Assembly (NCBI GenBank): GCA_003497505.1
Contig: DNNV01000165.1
Span: forward strand, 1-10,658
Direction of reading: 5' to 3'
Length of the DNA stretch: 10,658 nucleotides
Source: Clostridiales bacterium
Lineage (GTDB): Bacteria; Bacillota; Clostridia; Tissierellales; Sedimentibacteraceae
The position numbers and the translations under genes were made by a program. Below, in pieces: positions 1-7,904 of the stretch. The notes beneath the pieces were generated by a model. It was not told the origin of the DNA and searched no databases. It saw nothing but the letters and a program-made list of their open reading frames with translations. Within the stretch, counting starts at the first letter, position 1; each line of letters begins with the position of its first letter.

Positions 1-177
1 GCTCATATCAGAAGCTTCTGCACTCATAGCTGTAACCAATGGGCCCAGCGACCTACCTCCTAAAAAATAGTTTTCACTGCTTTCATTGGCACGCTTTGCA
101 AAGTAAAGTCCAATACCTGCAACAACGGCCATGTACACAATCATTGAAATAAAAATTTGTAATGTGTCACCTTTCAT
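1..177 (-). CDS. putP: Sodium/proline symporter (SSS family), N-terminal part
   Basis: This is the first 59 codons of a membrane transporter that continues past the left edge of the window. The start is ATG at 177, preceded by an AAGGAGG ribosome site. Residues 8-26 form the first hydrophobic helix. Residues 39-46 read LGGRSLGP and residues 52-59 read SAEASDMS. Both match the E. coli PutP stretch around its residues 38-57, including the arginine (R42 here, R40 in E. coli) and the aspartate (D57 here, D55 in E. coli) known to matter for Na+ coupling. The family imports solutes, usually proline, with Na+ across the cytoplasmic membrane. Substrate specificity cannot be settled from this fragment; pantothenate, glucose or other SSS relatives are possible, but the GGRSLGP/ASDMS pattern favours PutP. 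It has its own promoter and lies downstream of the flavoprotein gene's terminator. Confidence 0.9.
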   Translation of the reverse strand, partial: MKGDTLQIFISMIVYMAVVAGIGLYFAKRANESSENYFLGGRSLGPLVTAMSAEASDMS

Positions 178-218
178 TAACGTACCTCCTTCTTTAATTC
201 TAAATAAAACTTAGTATA

Positions 219-247
219 AATATAAATGCAAATTTAAATAAAGTCAA
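219..247 (-). promoter_or_regulatory. Sigma-A type promoter of putP
   Basis: Read on the minus strand, TTGACT (242-247) and TATATT (219-224) are separated by exactly 17 bases. Each box differs from consensus at one position. Transcription would begin near 212, giving a leader of about 35 bases to the putP ATG at 177. It lies after the hairpin that ends the neighbouring gene, so putP is probably an independent unit. Upstream, at 291-302, is the AT-only 12-base palindrome ATTATATATAAT, which may be chance in such AT-rich DNA. Confidence 0.72.
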
Positions 248-344
248 GAATAAATAATATTATAATTTGTAGAATACAGGCGATGTCGAAATTATATATA
301 ATCGTTGAAATATTAACAATTAGTCTTTTATAGTTAACGCCACA

Positions 345-380
345 AGATAAAAGGAGGTATGCATTAAAATACACACCTCC
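345..380 (-). terminator. Intrinsic terminator of the flavoprotein gene
   Basis: On the minus strand GGAGGTGTGTATT (368-380) pairs with AATGCATACCTCC (353-365), with two G-T wobbles. This leaves a stem of roughly 11-13 pairs with a tiny loop, followed by TTTTATCTT. It begins 10 bases after the TAA stop of the 391-1434 gene. The position and the U-rich tail fit a Rho-independent terminator. Confidence 0.8.
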
Positions 381-390
381 CTAATAATCT

Positions 391-1434
391 TTATTCTATT
401 AATTTTCTTATGACTTCTTTTACCGTGGTGATTTTATTTACATCTTCAAGATTTGCGCCTGAGAATATTAGCCCTCCTCGTCCTTCTACCGCATCAATAA
501 GTCCCGAAGATATACAGTAAGGAATAGTCGCAGGATTACAATTGGGCATACATTTATAACACCTGCTTACAACGCATCTATTTTCCATCGAATCTGTAAT
601 AAATTTATTTTTTATCGCCCTTGCCGGCATGCCCACCGGACTTTTAATTATCATTTCATCATTCTTCCTAGCATTAACGTAAGCAAGCTTGAAATCTTCA
701 TGAGCATCACATTCGACTGTTGGAACAAACAGACTTCCTATCTGAAATCCATCGGCTCCGGCATCCTGAAGCCCCATGATGTCTTCTTTTGTGCGTATTC
801 CGCCCGCTGCAATAACAGGTATCATAACGCCGTGCTCTTTTTCTATCCCTATTATAAGTTCCTTGACTTCCTTGACTATTTCCTTAAGGGAGGCACATTT
901 TTCTTCAAGAAGTTCATTCATCTTAAAACCGAGATGTCCTCCTGCAAGCGGTCCTTCAACTATAACCGCATCAGGAAGTCTATCATGCTTCAAATAACTT
1001 CTGATAATGACTCCCGCCGCCTTGGCTGAAGATACTATGGGAGCTATCTTAGTGGATGTTCCTTCAACAAGCTTAGGAAGCGCAAGCGGAAGGCCTGCAC
1101 CTGAAACTATTAAATCTATCTTTTCCTCAACAGCTTTCTTTACGTATAACTCGTAATTATTTATTGCTGCCATTAAATTTATGGCTATTATACCCTTAGT
1201 TTTCTCTCTAGCTTTTTTTATTTCCTTTCCTATTGCCCTGAGGTTTGCTTCAACAGGGTTTACCGCAAAATCAGGCTCGCGAAATCCTATCTGCACCCCT
1301 GAAATAGTGCCGATTCCGCCTTCATTTGCCACGGCTGAAGCTAAACCAGACAGAGAAACACCTATGCCCATGCCGCCTTGAATTATTGGAATTACAGCCG
1401 TTAGATTTCCTATTTTCAATTCTTTTAATTCCAT
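391..1434 (-). CDS. Nitronate monooxygenase / FabK-like flavoprotein
   Basis: A 347-residue soluble protein of the NMO/2-nitropropane dioxygenase superfamily, which uses FMN on a TIM barrel. Visible family marks are IQGGMG (18-23), EGPLAGGHLG (160-169) with the conserved H167, AAGGIRT (209-215), and DGFQIGSLF (228-236) for phosphate and flavin contact. Near the C-terminus, C287, C292, C295, C299 and C307 form a Cys-rich stretch ending IPYCIS. A comparable C..C...C..PYC pattern is, from memory, common in Firmicute members. The ATG at 1434 follows GGAG at good spacing. Members either oxidise alkyl nitronates or, as FabK, reduce enoyl-ACP in fatty acid synthesis. There is no fatty-acid gene beside it, so nitronate monooxygenase is the safer name and the true substrate is open. 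It has its own promoter and terminator, so it is probably not cotranscribed with the ATPase genes. Confidence 0.85.
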   Translation of the reverse strand: MELKELKIGNLTAVIPIIQGGMGIGVSLSGLASAVANEGGIGTISGVQIGFREPDFAVNPVEANLRAIGKEIKKAREKTKGIIAINLMAAINNYELYVKKAVEEKIDLIVSGAGLPLALPKLVEGTSTKIAPIVSSAKAAGVIIRSYLKHDRLPDAVIVEGPLAGGHLGFKMNELLEEKCASLKEIVKEVKELIIGIEKEHGVMIPVIAAGGIRTKEDIMGLQDAGADGFQIGSLFVPTVECDAHEDFKLAYVNARKNDEMIIKSPVGMPARAIKNKFITDSMENRCVVSRCYKCMPNCNPATIPYCISSGLIDAVEGRGGLIFSGANLEDVNKITTVKEVIRKLIE

Positions 1435-1476
1435 ATCTTCTCCAATATTTTTAATATCTATTTATTTGACATTCAA

Positions 1477-1505
1477 AGTATATATCTTAGAGTGTTTGTT
1501 GTCAA
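1477..1505 (-). promoter_or_regulatory. Sigma-A type promoter of the flavoprotein gene
   Basis: On the minus strand a perfect TTGACA (1500-1505) is followed after 17 bases by TATACT (1477-1482). Transcription would start near 1470, giving a leader of about 36 bases. The -35 box sits directly against the T-tract of the ATPase operon terminator, so the two units are packed with almost no spare DNA. A small perfect dyad, TTTGA-CAT-TCAAA (1465-1477), covers the predicted start point and could be an operator, though it is short. Confidence 0.8.
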
Positions 1506-1558
1506 GAAAAAAAGCAAAATAAAAGCTCCTCCTTTAACAATATATAATGGAGGAGCTT
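1506..1558 (-). terminator. Intrinsic terminator of the V-ATPase operon
   Basis: On the minus strand AAGCTCCTCC (1549-1558) pairs perfectly with GGAGGAGCTT (1523-1532) across a 16-base AT-rich loop. The stem is followed by TTTTATTTTGC and a run of seven T. It begins a few bases after the ntpD stop, so ntpD is the last gene of the operon. Little T-tract follows the hairpin in the plus direction, so it looks one-way. Confidence 0.9.
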
Positions 1559-1562
1559 AATC

Positions 1563-2258
1563 TTAATTTTTCAAACTGTATTCATCAAGAGCTATATTTG
1601 TTTGCTCCTGCTTTTCTTCGATGATTTCCTGAATCATCATGTCCTTAACCTTCATTAGCCTTGTCTGATTTCCTCTTTCATTTTCATCAAGCTTCATCTG
1701 AATATACTTTATGGTTTCCTGGAATTGAGGAATCATGACATATTCAAGAGCATTAACCCTTCTTCTCGTCTTTTCAATTTCCGCAGCCAAAAGCTGCACT
1801 TCTTTTTCAACAGCTGCCAGCCTCAAAAGCTCGGGGAAAATATTTGAAAGATTTTCAATTGCATTATCAAGTTCCGCCGAAGTGCCGGCAAAACCATAAG
1901 GATAAATATTGGATGTATCATCAGTGGTTGTCTTGAAGTCAAATACCGGAACATCAACACTCATGACGTTTTTATTTCCTACCTCAATCGAAACTCCCTG
2001 CTTCGGATACATCAGGGCCTCATCCAATACTTCTGATGACATCACGGCACTTGCAATAACAAAGTTTGAGTAAACATTGGTTATATGTACCTCAACCTGC
2101 TCCCTCAGCACCTTATTTTCTCTGGCAAGCTCCAAAAATTGCTTCATAAGCTCATCACGCTTATCCTTAAGCATCTTGTGACCCTTGACCGCCACCTTCA
2201 AACGCTTCTTTAGAGTGGTTAAGACCATTCTGGTTGGATTTACATTCAATCTTGCCAT
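1563..2258 (-). CDS. ntpD: V-type ATP synthase subunit D
   Basis: Central rotor shaft of the V/A-ATPase, the functional counterpart of the F-ATPase gamma subunit. It turns inside the A3B3 head and passes torque to the membrane c ring. The 231-residue protein has the family's two long helices. The N-terminal one (about 1-60) carries [15 protein letters not shown] and [13 protein letters not shown]. The C-terminal one (about 145-215) contains [16 protein letters not shown]. Between them lies a short globular part. Charged residues near 206-222 continue the second helix. The start ATG at 2258 has AGAGGTG just upstream, and the gene follows subunit B by 12 bases. It ends the operon, with a terminator right after the TAA. 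Family assignment is secure; whether it pumps or synthesises depends on the cell's energy state. Confidence 0.97.
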   Translation of the reverse strand: MARLNVNPTRMVLTTLKKRLKVAVKGHKMLKDKRDELMKQFLELARENKVLREQVEVHITNVYSNFVIASAVMSSEVLDEALMYPKQGVSIEVGNKNVMSVDVPVFDFKTTTDDTSNIYPYGFAGTSAELDNAIENLSNIFPELLRLAAVEKEVQLLAAEIEKTRRRVNALEYVMIPQFQETIKYIQMKLDENERGNQTRLMKVKDMMIQEIIEEKQEQTNIALDEYSLKN

Positions 2259-2270
2259 AGGTTCACCTCT

Positions 2271-3644
2271 CTATCCTAACGGATAATATTTTTCGAGATA
2301 TTCGTCCCTTATACGCTTTAATTCACTCTTAGGAAGAAGTGTCAATAAATTCCATCCGATGGTAAGTGTTTCTTCAATTGACCTGTTTGTTTCATATCCC
2401 TGAGAAACATATTTTTTTTCAAATTCATCGGCAAATTTGGCATAAAATTTATCCGCATCGGAAAGTGCGGCCTCACCTAATATTGCCATGAGCTCCTTAG
2501 CCTCTTTACCTCTTGCGTATGCCGCAAAAAGCTGATTCAGCACATCGGAATGGTCCTCTCTTGTCTTTCCTCTTCCTATACCCTTGTCTTTTAAACGTGA
2601 CAATGAAGGAAGAACATCTATAGGAGGCTTAATACCCTTTCTGTAAAGCTCACGCGAAAGAATAATCTGTCCCTCTGTTATATATCCTGTAAGGTCAGGA
2701 ATAGGATGTGTCTTGTCATCTTCCGGCATGGTCAGTATTGGAATCATTGTAATGGAACCTTCAATATCTCTCTTTCTTCCCGCTCTTTCATAAAGTGTGG
2801 CAAGGTCCGTATACAGATATCCCGGGTAACCCCTTCTGCCCGGTACTTCCTTACGTGCTGCAGATACCTCACGAAGAGCCTCTGCATAGTTTGTTATGTC
2901 CGTAAGGATTACAAGCACGTGCATCCCTTTTTCGAATGCGAGGAACTCAGCAGCAGTCAGCGCCATACGCGGTGTTGAAATACGTTCTATGGCAGGGTCA
3001 TCTGCTAAATTCATAAATAATACTGTCCTGTCTATTGCACCTGTTTTTCTGAAGTCCGATATAAAGAAATCCGCCTCTTCATATGTTATACCTATCGCGG
3101 CAAATACAACGGCAAATTTTGAATCTGTACCCAGAACCTTTGATTGACGTGCAATCTGTGCAGCCAAATCAGCATGAGGAAGACCGGAACCCGAAAATAT
3201 AGGGAGCTTCTGTCCTCTTACCAGTGTGTTCAAACCGTCTATTGCCGAAACTCCTGTCTGAATAAATTCATCAGGATAGTCACGTGCAGATGGATTCATC
3301 GGCAGTCCGTTAATATCCAATCTTTTTTCCGGTATAATTTCAGGGCCGTTGTCAATTGGGCGACCAAGACCGTCAAATACACGCCCAAGCATGTCATATG
3401 ATACTGCAAGCTCCATTCCTCTTCCCAGGAACTTCACCTTGCTCTCCGCCAGGTTTATACCTGCAGCACTTTCAAAAAGCTGAACGAGAGCATTGCTTCC
3501 GTTAATCTCAAGAACCCTGCAGCTTCTTTGTTCGCCGCTTGGGAGCTCAATTATACCCAATTCATCATATGCAACATTTTCAACGTTTTTTACAAGCATT
3601 AAAGGTCCTGCTACTTCCGATATGGTTTTATATTCTCTAATCAT
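2271..3644 (-). CDS. ntpB: V-type ATP synthase subunit B (non-catalytic)
   Basis: Regulatory, non-catalytic head subunit, alternating with A in the A3B3 hexamer on the cytoplasmic side. The 457-residue length is normal. A beta-barrel fills about 1-75, then comes the nucleotide-binding-like domain. There the phosphate loop is replaced by [18 protein letters not shown] (150-167), without the GKT of active ATPases, as expected for B. R350 in [13 protein letters not shown] takes the place of the E. hirae arginine finger (B-R350) that reaches into the catalytic site of [19 protein letters not shown] (273-290) is a typical B stretch. The ATG at 3644 is preceded by AAGGAGG at 9 bases. The TAG of ntpA ends at 3646, so the two genes nearly touch. 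Confidence 0.98.
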   Translation of the reverse strand: MIREYKTISEVAGPLMLVKNVENVAYDELGIIELPSGEQRSCRVLEINGSNALVQLFESAAGINLAESKVKFLGRGMELAVSYDMLGRVFDGLGRPIDNGPEIIPEKRLDINGLPMNPSARDYPDEFIQTGVSAIDGLNTLVRGQKLPIFSGSGLPHADLAAQIARQSKVLGTDSKFAVVFAAIGITYEEADFFISDFRKTGAIDRTVLFMNLADDPAIERISTPRMALTAAEFLAFEKGMHVLVILTDITNYAEALREVSAARKEVPGRRGYPGYLYTDLATLYERAGRKRDIEGSITMIPILTMPEDDKTHPIPDLTGYITEGQIILSRELYRKGIKPPIDVLPSLSRLKDKGIGRGKTREDHSDVLNQLFAAYARGKEAKELMAILGEAALSDADKFYAKFADEFEKKYVSQGYETNRSIEETLTIGWNLLTLLPKSELKRIRDEYLEKYYPLG

Positions 3645-3645
3645 A

Positions 3646-5418
3646 CTATTCGACCTCCTTGCCTGCTGTTAAAGCAGATATTTCTGTTTCAATCTGCTTC
3701 CTGATGTTTTCGAAAGTTTCTGAAACCTTACTTTCTTCCGTATATTTGAATCTTCCTATTCTTTCTCTAACCGGAAGGTTCTCAATAGCCTTAAATTCAG
3801 CGCCTTCTTTCAGAGCATCAATTCCGTCATGATAATACTTCATAATAAGTGTAAGAAGCTTATATTGCTTGTTGAGCGATGTATATGTGTCTATATCATG
3901 GAATGCATTCTGATGCAGGTAGTCCTCTCTTATAGATCTTGTGGCTTCAAGCTTCAGTCTGTCTCCCACCGACAATGAATCAACTCCTACGAGCTGCACG
4001 ATTTCATTTAATTCCGCTTCTTCCTGAAGCAGCCTGATTGCTTCAGAACGAATATCAGTCCATTCTTTAGCTACATTTTCGTTGAACCAGCTTCCAAGCC
4101 TATCGGCATAAAGTGAGTAGCTGTTCAACCAGTTAATCGCGGGGAAGTGACGTTTATAGGCCAATTGAGCATCCAACGCCCAGAACACCTTAACAATACG
4201 TAAAGTTGCCTGCGAAACCGGTTCGGATATATCTCCTCCGGGAGGTGATACGGCGCCTATGGCGGACAATGCTCCTTCTCTTCCTTCTGAGCCAAGACTT
4301 ATAACTCTTCCTGCTCTTTCGTAGAACTGAGCCAAACGTGATGCCAGATATGCGGGATATCCTTCTTCACCGGGCATTTCCTCAAGACGACCTGACATTT
4401 CACGAAGAGCTTCAGCCCAGCGTGAAGTTGAATCAGCCATCAGCGCCACTGAATATCCCATGTCTCTGAAATATTCCGCAATAGTAATTCCTGTATAAAT
4501 TGATGCCTCACGGGCTGCAACAGGCATGTCAGATGTGTTGGCAATCAACACTGTACGCTTCATCAGAGATTCACCGGTTCTCGGGTCCTTCAGCTCCGGA
4601 AACTCCATCAGTACGTCCGTCATTTCGTTTCCGCGCTCACCGCAGCCTATATACACAACTATTTCCGCATCCGCCCACTTGGCAAGCTGATGCTGCACAA
4701 CCGTCTTTCCGCTTCCGAATGGCCCCGGTACGGCGGCAACTCCTCCCTTTGAAATAGGGAATAATGTATCTATAACTCTCTGTCCTGTTACAAGCGGTTG
4801 CTCCGGAACCATTTTTTCCTTATATGGTCTTCCTTTTCTTACAGGCCATTTTTGCATCATTGTTAAATTAACATCTTCACCGTTGTCTTTCTTTACAACG
4901 CACACAGTTTCCTCTACAGTAAAGCTCCCTGCCTTTATATCGGCAATTGTACCGCTTATTCCGTAAGGAACCATGATTTTTTGCTGCACTACTATAGTTT
5001 CCTGAACAGTACCGATTATATCACCGGCCTGAACCTTATCTCCAACCTTTGCAACCGGCACAAATTCCCATTTTTTCTCTCTGTTTAGAGAAGGAACACT
5101 TATTCCTCTTGCGATATTGGGTCCGGCCACCTTTCTTATTTCTTCCAGCGGACGCTGAATTCCGTCATATATTGTTTCTATGAGTCCCGGCCCCAGCTCA
5201 ACCGAAAGCTGTGCTCCGGTGGAAACCACCGGTGCGCCCGGTGCCAGTCCCGCTGTTTCCTCATATACCTGAATAGATGCTCTGTCACCGCGCATCTCAA
5301 TTATCTCGCCAATCAGTCCCTGCTCGCTTACGCGCACAACGTCAAACATATCTGCTTCTTTCATGCCCTCGGCAATTACCAGCGGACCTGATACTTTTAC
5401 TACTCTACCCTGGCTCAT
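3646..5418 (-). CDS. ntpA: V-type ATP synthase subunit A (catalytic)
   Basis: Catalytic head subunit that hydrolyses or makes ATP. I start it at ATG 5418 (590 residues), not at the in-frame GTG at 5430. The AGGTGA ribosome site at 5427-5432 lies 8 bases before this ATG but would overlap the GTG. With this start the P-loop GPFGSGKTV falls at 232-240, with K238 and T239, and GERGNEM gives E261 and R262. These are the residue numbers of the same catalytic residues in E. hirae NtpA. The order is an N-terminal barrel, the long A-specific insertion (about 110-190), the Walker A ATPase domain, Walker B-like [18 protein letters not shown] (323-340), SPPGGD (391-396), and a C-terminal helical part. 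It lies 31 bases after subunit F and abuts subunit B. Confidence 0.98.
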   Translation of the reverse strand: MSQGRVVKVSGPLVIAEGMKEADMFDVVRVSEQGLIGEIIEMRGDRASIQVYEETAGLAPGAPVVSTGAQLSVELGPGLIETIYDGIQRPLEEIRKVAGPNIARGISVPSLNREKKWEFVPVAKVGDKVQAGDIIGTVQETIVVQQKIMVPYGISGTIADIKAGSFTVEETVCVVKKDNGEDVNLTMMQKWPVRKGRPYKEKMVPEQPLVTGQRVIDTLFPISKGGVAAVPGPFGSGKTVVQHQLAKWADAEIVVYIGCGERGNEMTDVLMEFPELKDPRTGESLMKRTVLIANTSDMPVAAREASIYTGITIAEYFRDMGYSVALMADSTSRWAEALREMSGRLEEMPGEEGYPAYLASRLAQFYERAGRVISLGSEGREGALSAIGAVSPPGGDISEPVSQATLRIVKVFWALDAQLAYKRHFPAINWLNSYSLYADRLGSWFNENVAKEWTDIRSEAIRLLQEEAELNEIVQLVGVDSLSVGDRLKLEATRSIREDYLHQNAFHDIDTYTSLNKQYKLLTLIMKYYHDGIDALKEGAEFKAIENLPVRERIGRFKYTEESKVSETFENIRKQIETEISALTAGKEVE

Positions 5419-5426
5419 TAATTTAA

Positions 5427-5432
5427 TCACCT
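5427..5432 (-). promoter_or_regulatory. Ribosome binding site that decides the ntpA start
   Basis: AGGTGA on the minus strand, 8 bases before ATG 5418. An in-frame GTG four codons earlier (5430) lies inside this site and so cannot use it. That favours the 590-residue form of subunit A. Confidence 0.75.
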
Positions 5433-5449
5433 GCTTTCATTATTTATAA

Positions 5450-5770
5450 CTAATCATTGTTAAAAAGTATATCAGCACCAACTGCTTTTTCAACAGCTTT
5501 TTTAATATTTTCTATTCCTATGCCAGTTGTTCCCTTCATTCCCGGGATAGGAATTATTGCCGGCAGACGCTTCTCATCATATTCATAGATAGTATCCTTA
5601 AGCTCACTGTAGAAGTTTTCTGTTATATAAATAATGGCATAATCTTCTTCGGCAATGGATTTAAGCTTGCTTTTTGCATCTTCCGCCGAGGAGCAGTCAA
5701 AAACGCTAAGACCTACAGCCTTGAATCCCAGGACACTTTGCTTATCCCCTATAACTCCTATTTTATACAT
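5450..5770 (-). CDS. ntpG: V-type ATP synthase subunit F (central stalk; E. hirae NtpG)
   Basis: Small central-stalk protein that binds subunit D and takes part in rotor coupling. It has 106 residues, the usual size. The Rossmann-like fold shows IGDKQSVLGFKAVG (7-20), YAIIYITENF (44-53), LPAIIPIPG (69-77) and, near the end, IGIENIKKAVEKAVGADILF (84-103), all typical of family F. The ATG at 5770 overlaps the last 8 bases of ntpC and has GAGGGAG upstream, so the two are probably translationally coupled. In E. hirae naming this homologue is NtpG, while most annotation pipelines call it subunit F (AtpF). Confidence 0.95.
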   Translation of the reverse strand: MYKIGVIGDKQSVLGFKAVGLSVFDCSSAEDAKSKLKSIAEEDYAIIYITENFYSELKDTIYEYDEKRLPAIIPIPGMKGTTGIGIENIKKAVEKAVGADILFNND

Positions 5771-6776
5771 ACGTCTCCCTCACCCTTTCTCTGATAAGTT
5801 CAGGCGAGATTCCTGCAAGTTTTCCTGCCAGAATGATTCTTGCAATTTTAATCTCATTATCTTTAGCTATTAAATAGCCTGCCAATGGTTCTATACCAAA
5901 CGGGACATATTTAGCGCTCTTTATGTGGTCAATAATTTTATTATCCAACAGCTTCTCTAAAATTGTATATTTGCCGGTTTCAACTAATGCTTCTGTTCCC
6001 GCAAGAAAAATATCCTTAAATCCATATGCAGAAAGCTGTTCGGCAAATTTTTCAAACGGCTCATCATAGCTCTTAATAAACACTTGCTCACTTATTTTCC
6101 CGCCATTTAAAAAAACTTTGGTAAAAAAGTCCCAGGATTTATTCATCCTTTTGAGCCTTACATATGTTTTTAAATTAATTGCGTCTATTTGCAGCTTGAC
6201 ATAGTCTATAATAAAATCGCTATGAGTCTGTTCTGCCGAATCAAGCATTTCACTATAACAATATTTATCTAAAATTATATCAATCAGCTGAGGATCGTTT
6301 GTTTTGGGAAAAGTCTCTATTATTTCTTTTATAGCCTTTTCCATATTTTCTGTAAGAGCTGAAAAGTCTCTTTCCTTTACGGAATATTTCAGGACTCTTA
6401 AATCAATGGAGCCTGTGTCAACAAGAATATCTGAAGCATCAATTCCCAAATATTCCGCTTTCATAATAGCCTTTAAGTTATGGTAATCATACGGAAATAA
6501 AAATATGTTGAAACAATCTAACTCCGGAGCTATGGAGGTTATAAAGTCATATGTTTTCTTATGCTCCTCTGCCAGAATATCCTCATAATCAGCACGGCTC
6601 GTATCTTCACCACCGTTTCCGTAATTTATGTCTTCCAGAACTCTCAGGGCTTCTTCTATTGTTTTCGCATCTATCATTTTCTCTGCTCTTTCCCGTGTAA
6701 GCATATTTTTTTCTACACTTCTGACACGTGCAGTTGAAAACAGATAGTCTGTATCCTTAATCTTTGCCAAAGCCAT
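5763..6776 (-). CDS. ntpC: V-type ATP synthase subunit C (d-type collar)
   Basis: Funnel-shaped, mainly helical subunit that sits on the membrane c ring and joins it to the D-F shaft. It is 337 residues, within the family range. Typical pieces are DTDYLFSTARVRSVEKNMLT (8-27) and FPYDYHNLKAIMKAEYLG (94-111). Similar PYDYHNLK and KAEYLG motifs recur across bacterial C subunits. No signal peptide or membrane helix is visible. The start is uncertain: AGGAGG (6778-6783) lies just one base before ATG 6776 but 7 bases before a TTG at 6770, which would give a protein two residues shorter beginning MAKIKDTDYLF. The gene follows ntpE by 21 bases and overlaps the next gene by 8. Confidence 0.95.
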   Translation of the reverse strand: MALAKIKDTDYLFSTARVRSVEKNMLTRERAEKMIDAKTIEEALRVLEDINYGNGGEDTSRADYEDILAEEHKKTYDFITSIAPELDCFNIFLFPYDYHNLKAIMKAEYLGIDASDILVDTGSIDLRVLKYSVKERDFSALTENMEKAIKEIIETFPKTNDPQLIDIILDKYCYSEMLDSAEQTHSDFIIDYVKLQIDAINLKTYVRLKRMNKSWDFFTKVFLNGGKISEQVFIKSYDEPFEKFAEQLSAYGFKDIFLAGTEALVETGKYTILEKLLDNKIIDHIKSAKYVPFGIEPLAGYLIAKDNEIKIARIILAGKLAGISPELIRERVRETYV

Positions 6777-6777
6777 T

Positions 6778-6783
6778 CCTCCT
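6778..6783 (-). promoter_or_regulatory. Ribosome binding site of ntpC with odd spacing
   Basis: AGGAGG on the minus strand. Only one base separates it from ATG 6776, which is too tight for efficient initiation. The in-frame TTG at 6770 is 7 bases away, the normal distance. Either initiation uses TTG or this spacing lowers ntpC translation. Confidence 0.6.
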
Positions 6784-6797
6784 TTCAGGCAGGAAAA

Positions 6798-7379
6798 TTA
6801 TTTGAAAAGTACATTTGCAACTTCATTTGTCAGCTCATCTCTAAGAAATTCCAAAACAGTTTCAAATGTGCTGTTTATTTCAATTGCTCCGCTCTTCATA
6901 ACAAAGCCGCCGCCGGAATTCACAGTTTCATCACTCAATACAAACTTTCCCTCGCCTAATTTCCCATTGACGGATTCAATCAGTTTTTTCCCTATTTTTT
7001 CTTTATCCTGCTTGTTCAGAATTATTTTTCCTTCTTTGTATGGAAGTTTAGCAATTTCATTGGTCAAAAAGTCAATGTACTTATCTTCCGGCATTGATTT
7101 AAGCTTGTTCAATGCTTCATCAAAGCTTTTTTTAATCGCATCCTGTTTTGCACCAAGCATCATTTTTCTTCCCTGAAGTTCTGCCGCAGAAATTTTTCTG
7201 CTTTTTAGGCTTTCTGCATCCTTGCCTGCATTTTCCGCAACTGCACTCTTAATCGCTTCTGCTTCTTTCTCAGCTTTATCTATTATTTCTTTCTTGCTTT
7301 TCTCTGCATTATTTAGGGAAATTTCTGCAATTTGTCTAGCGTCGTTTAAAATATTAGCCGTTATATTTTCAATGCTCAT
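6798..7379 (-). CDS. ntpE: V-type ATP synthase subunit E (peripheral stalk)
   Basis: Peripheral stator subunit that pairs with the G/H subunit and ties the A3B3 head to membrane subunit I. The 193 residues split into a long charged helix rich in A, K and E (about 1-95, including KAEKEAEAIKSAVAENAGKD) that would form a right-handed coiled coil, and a globular head-binding domain (about 96-193). That domain holds NSGGGFVMKSGAIEINSTFE (154-173) and ends in DELTNEVANVLF, both typical of bacterial E subunits. The ATG at 7379 has AAGGA at 9 bases. A 45-base spacer to ntpK, the largest gap in the operon, lies upstream. Confidence 0.94.
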   Translation of the reverse strand: MSIENITANILNDARQIAEISLNNAEKSKKEIIDKAEKEAEAIKSAVAENAGKDAESLKSRKISAAELQGRKMMLGAKQDAIKKSFDEALNKLKSMPEDKYIDFLTNEIAKLPYKEGKIILNKQDKEKIGKKLIESVNGKLGEGKFVLSDETVNSGGGFVMKSGAIEINSTFETVLEFLRDELTNEVANVLFK

Positions 7380-7424
7380 TTCCTCACATCCTTATTTAGA
7401 ATTTTAGTACATTAATTTTAAATG

Positions 7425-7904
<480 letters not shown>

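Noticed and set aside
291..302. ATTATATATAAT palindrome as an operator for putP
   Set aside because: It is AT-only in AT-rich DNA and lies about 45 bases upstream of the -35 box, so chance explains it well enough.
700..1381. Several plus-strand open frames opposite the flavoprotein gene
   Set aside because: They mirror conserved codons of the real gene on the minus strand and show no promoter or ribosome site.
6802..7176. A 124-codon open frame on the plus strand opposite ntpE
   Set aside because: It lies wholly antisense to a well-supported subunit E gene, has a low-complexity S/F/L-rich translation and no ribosome site of note.
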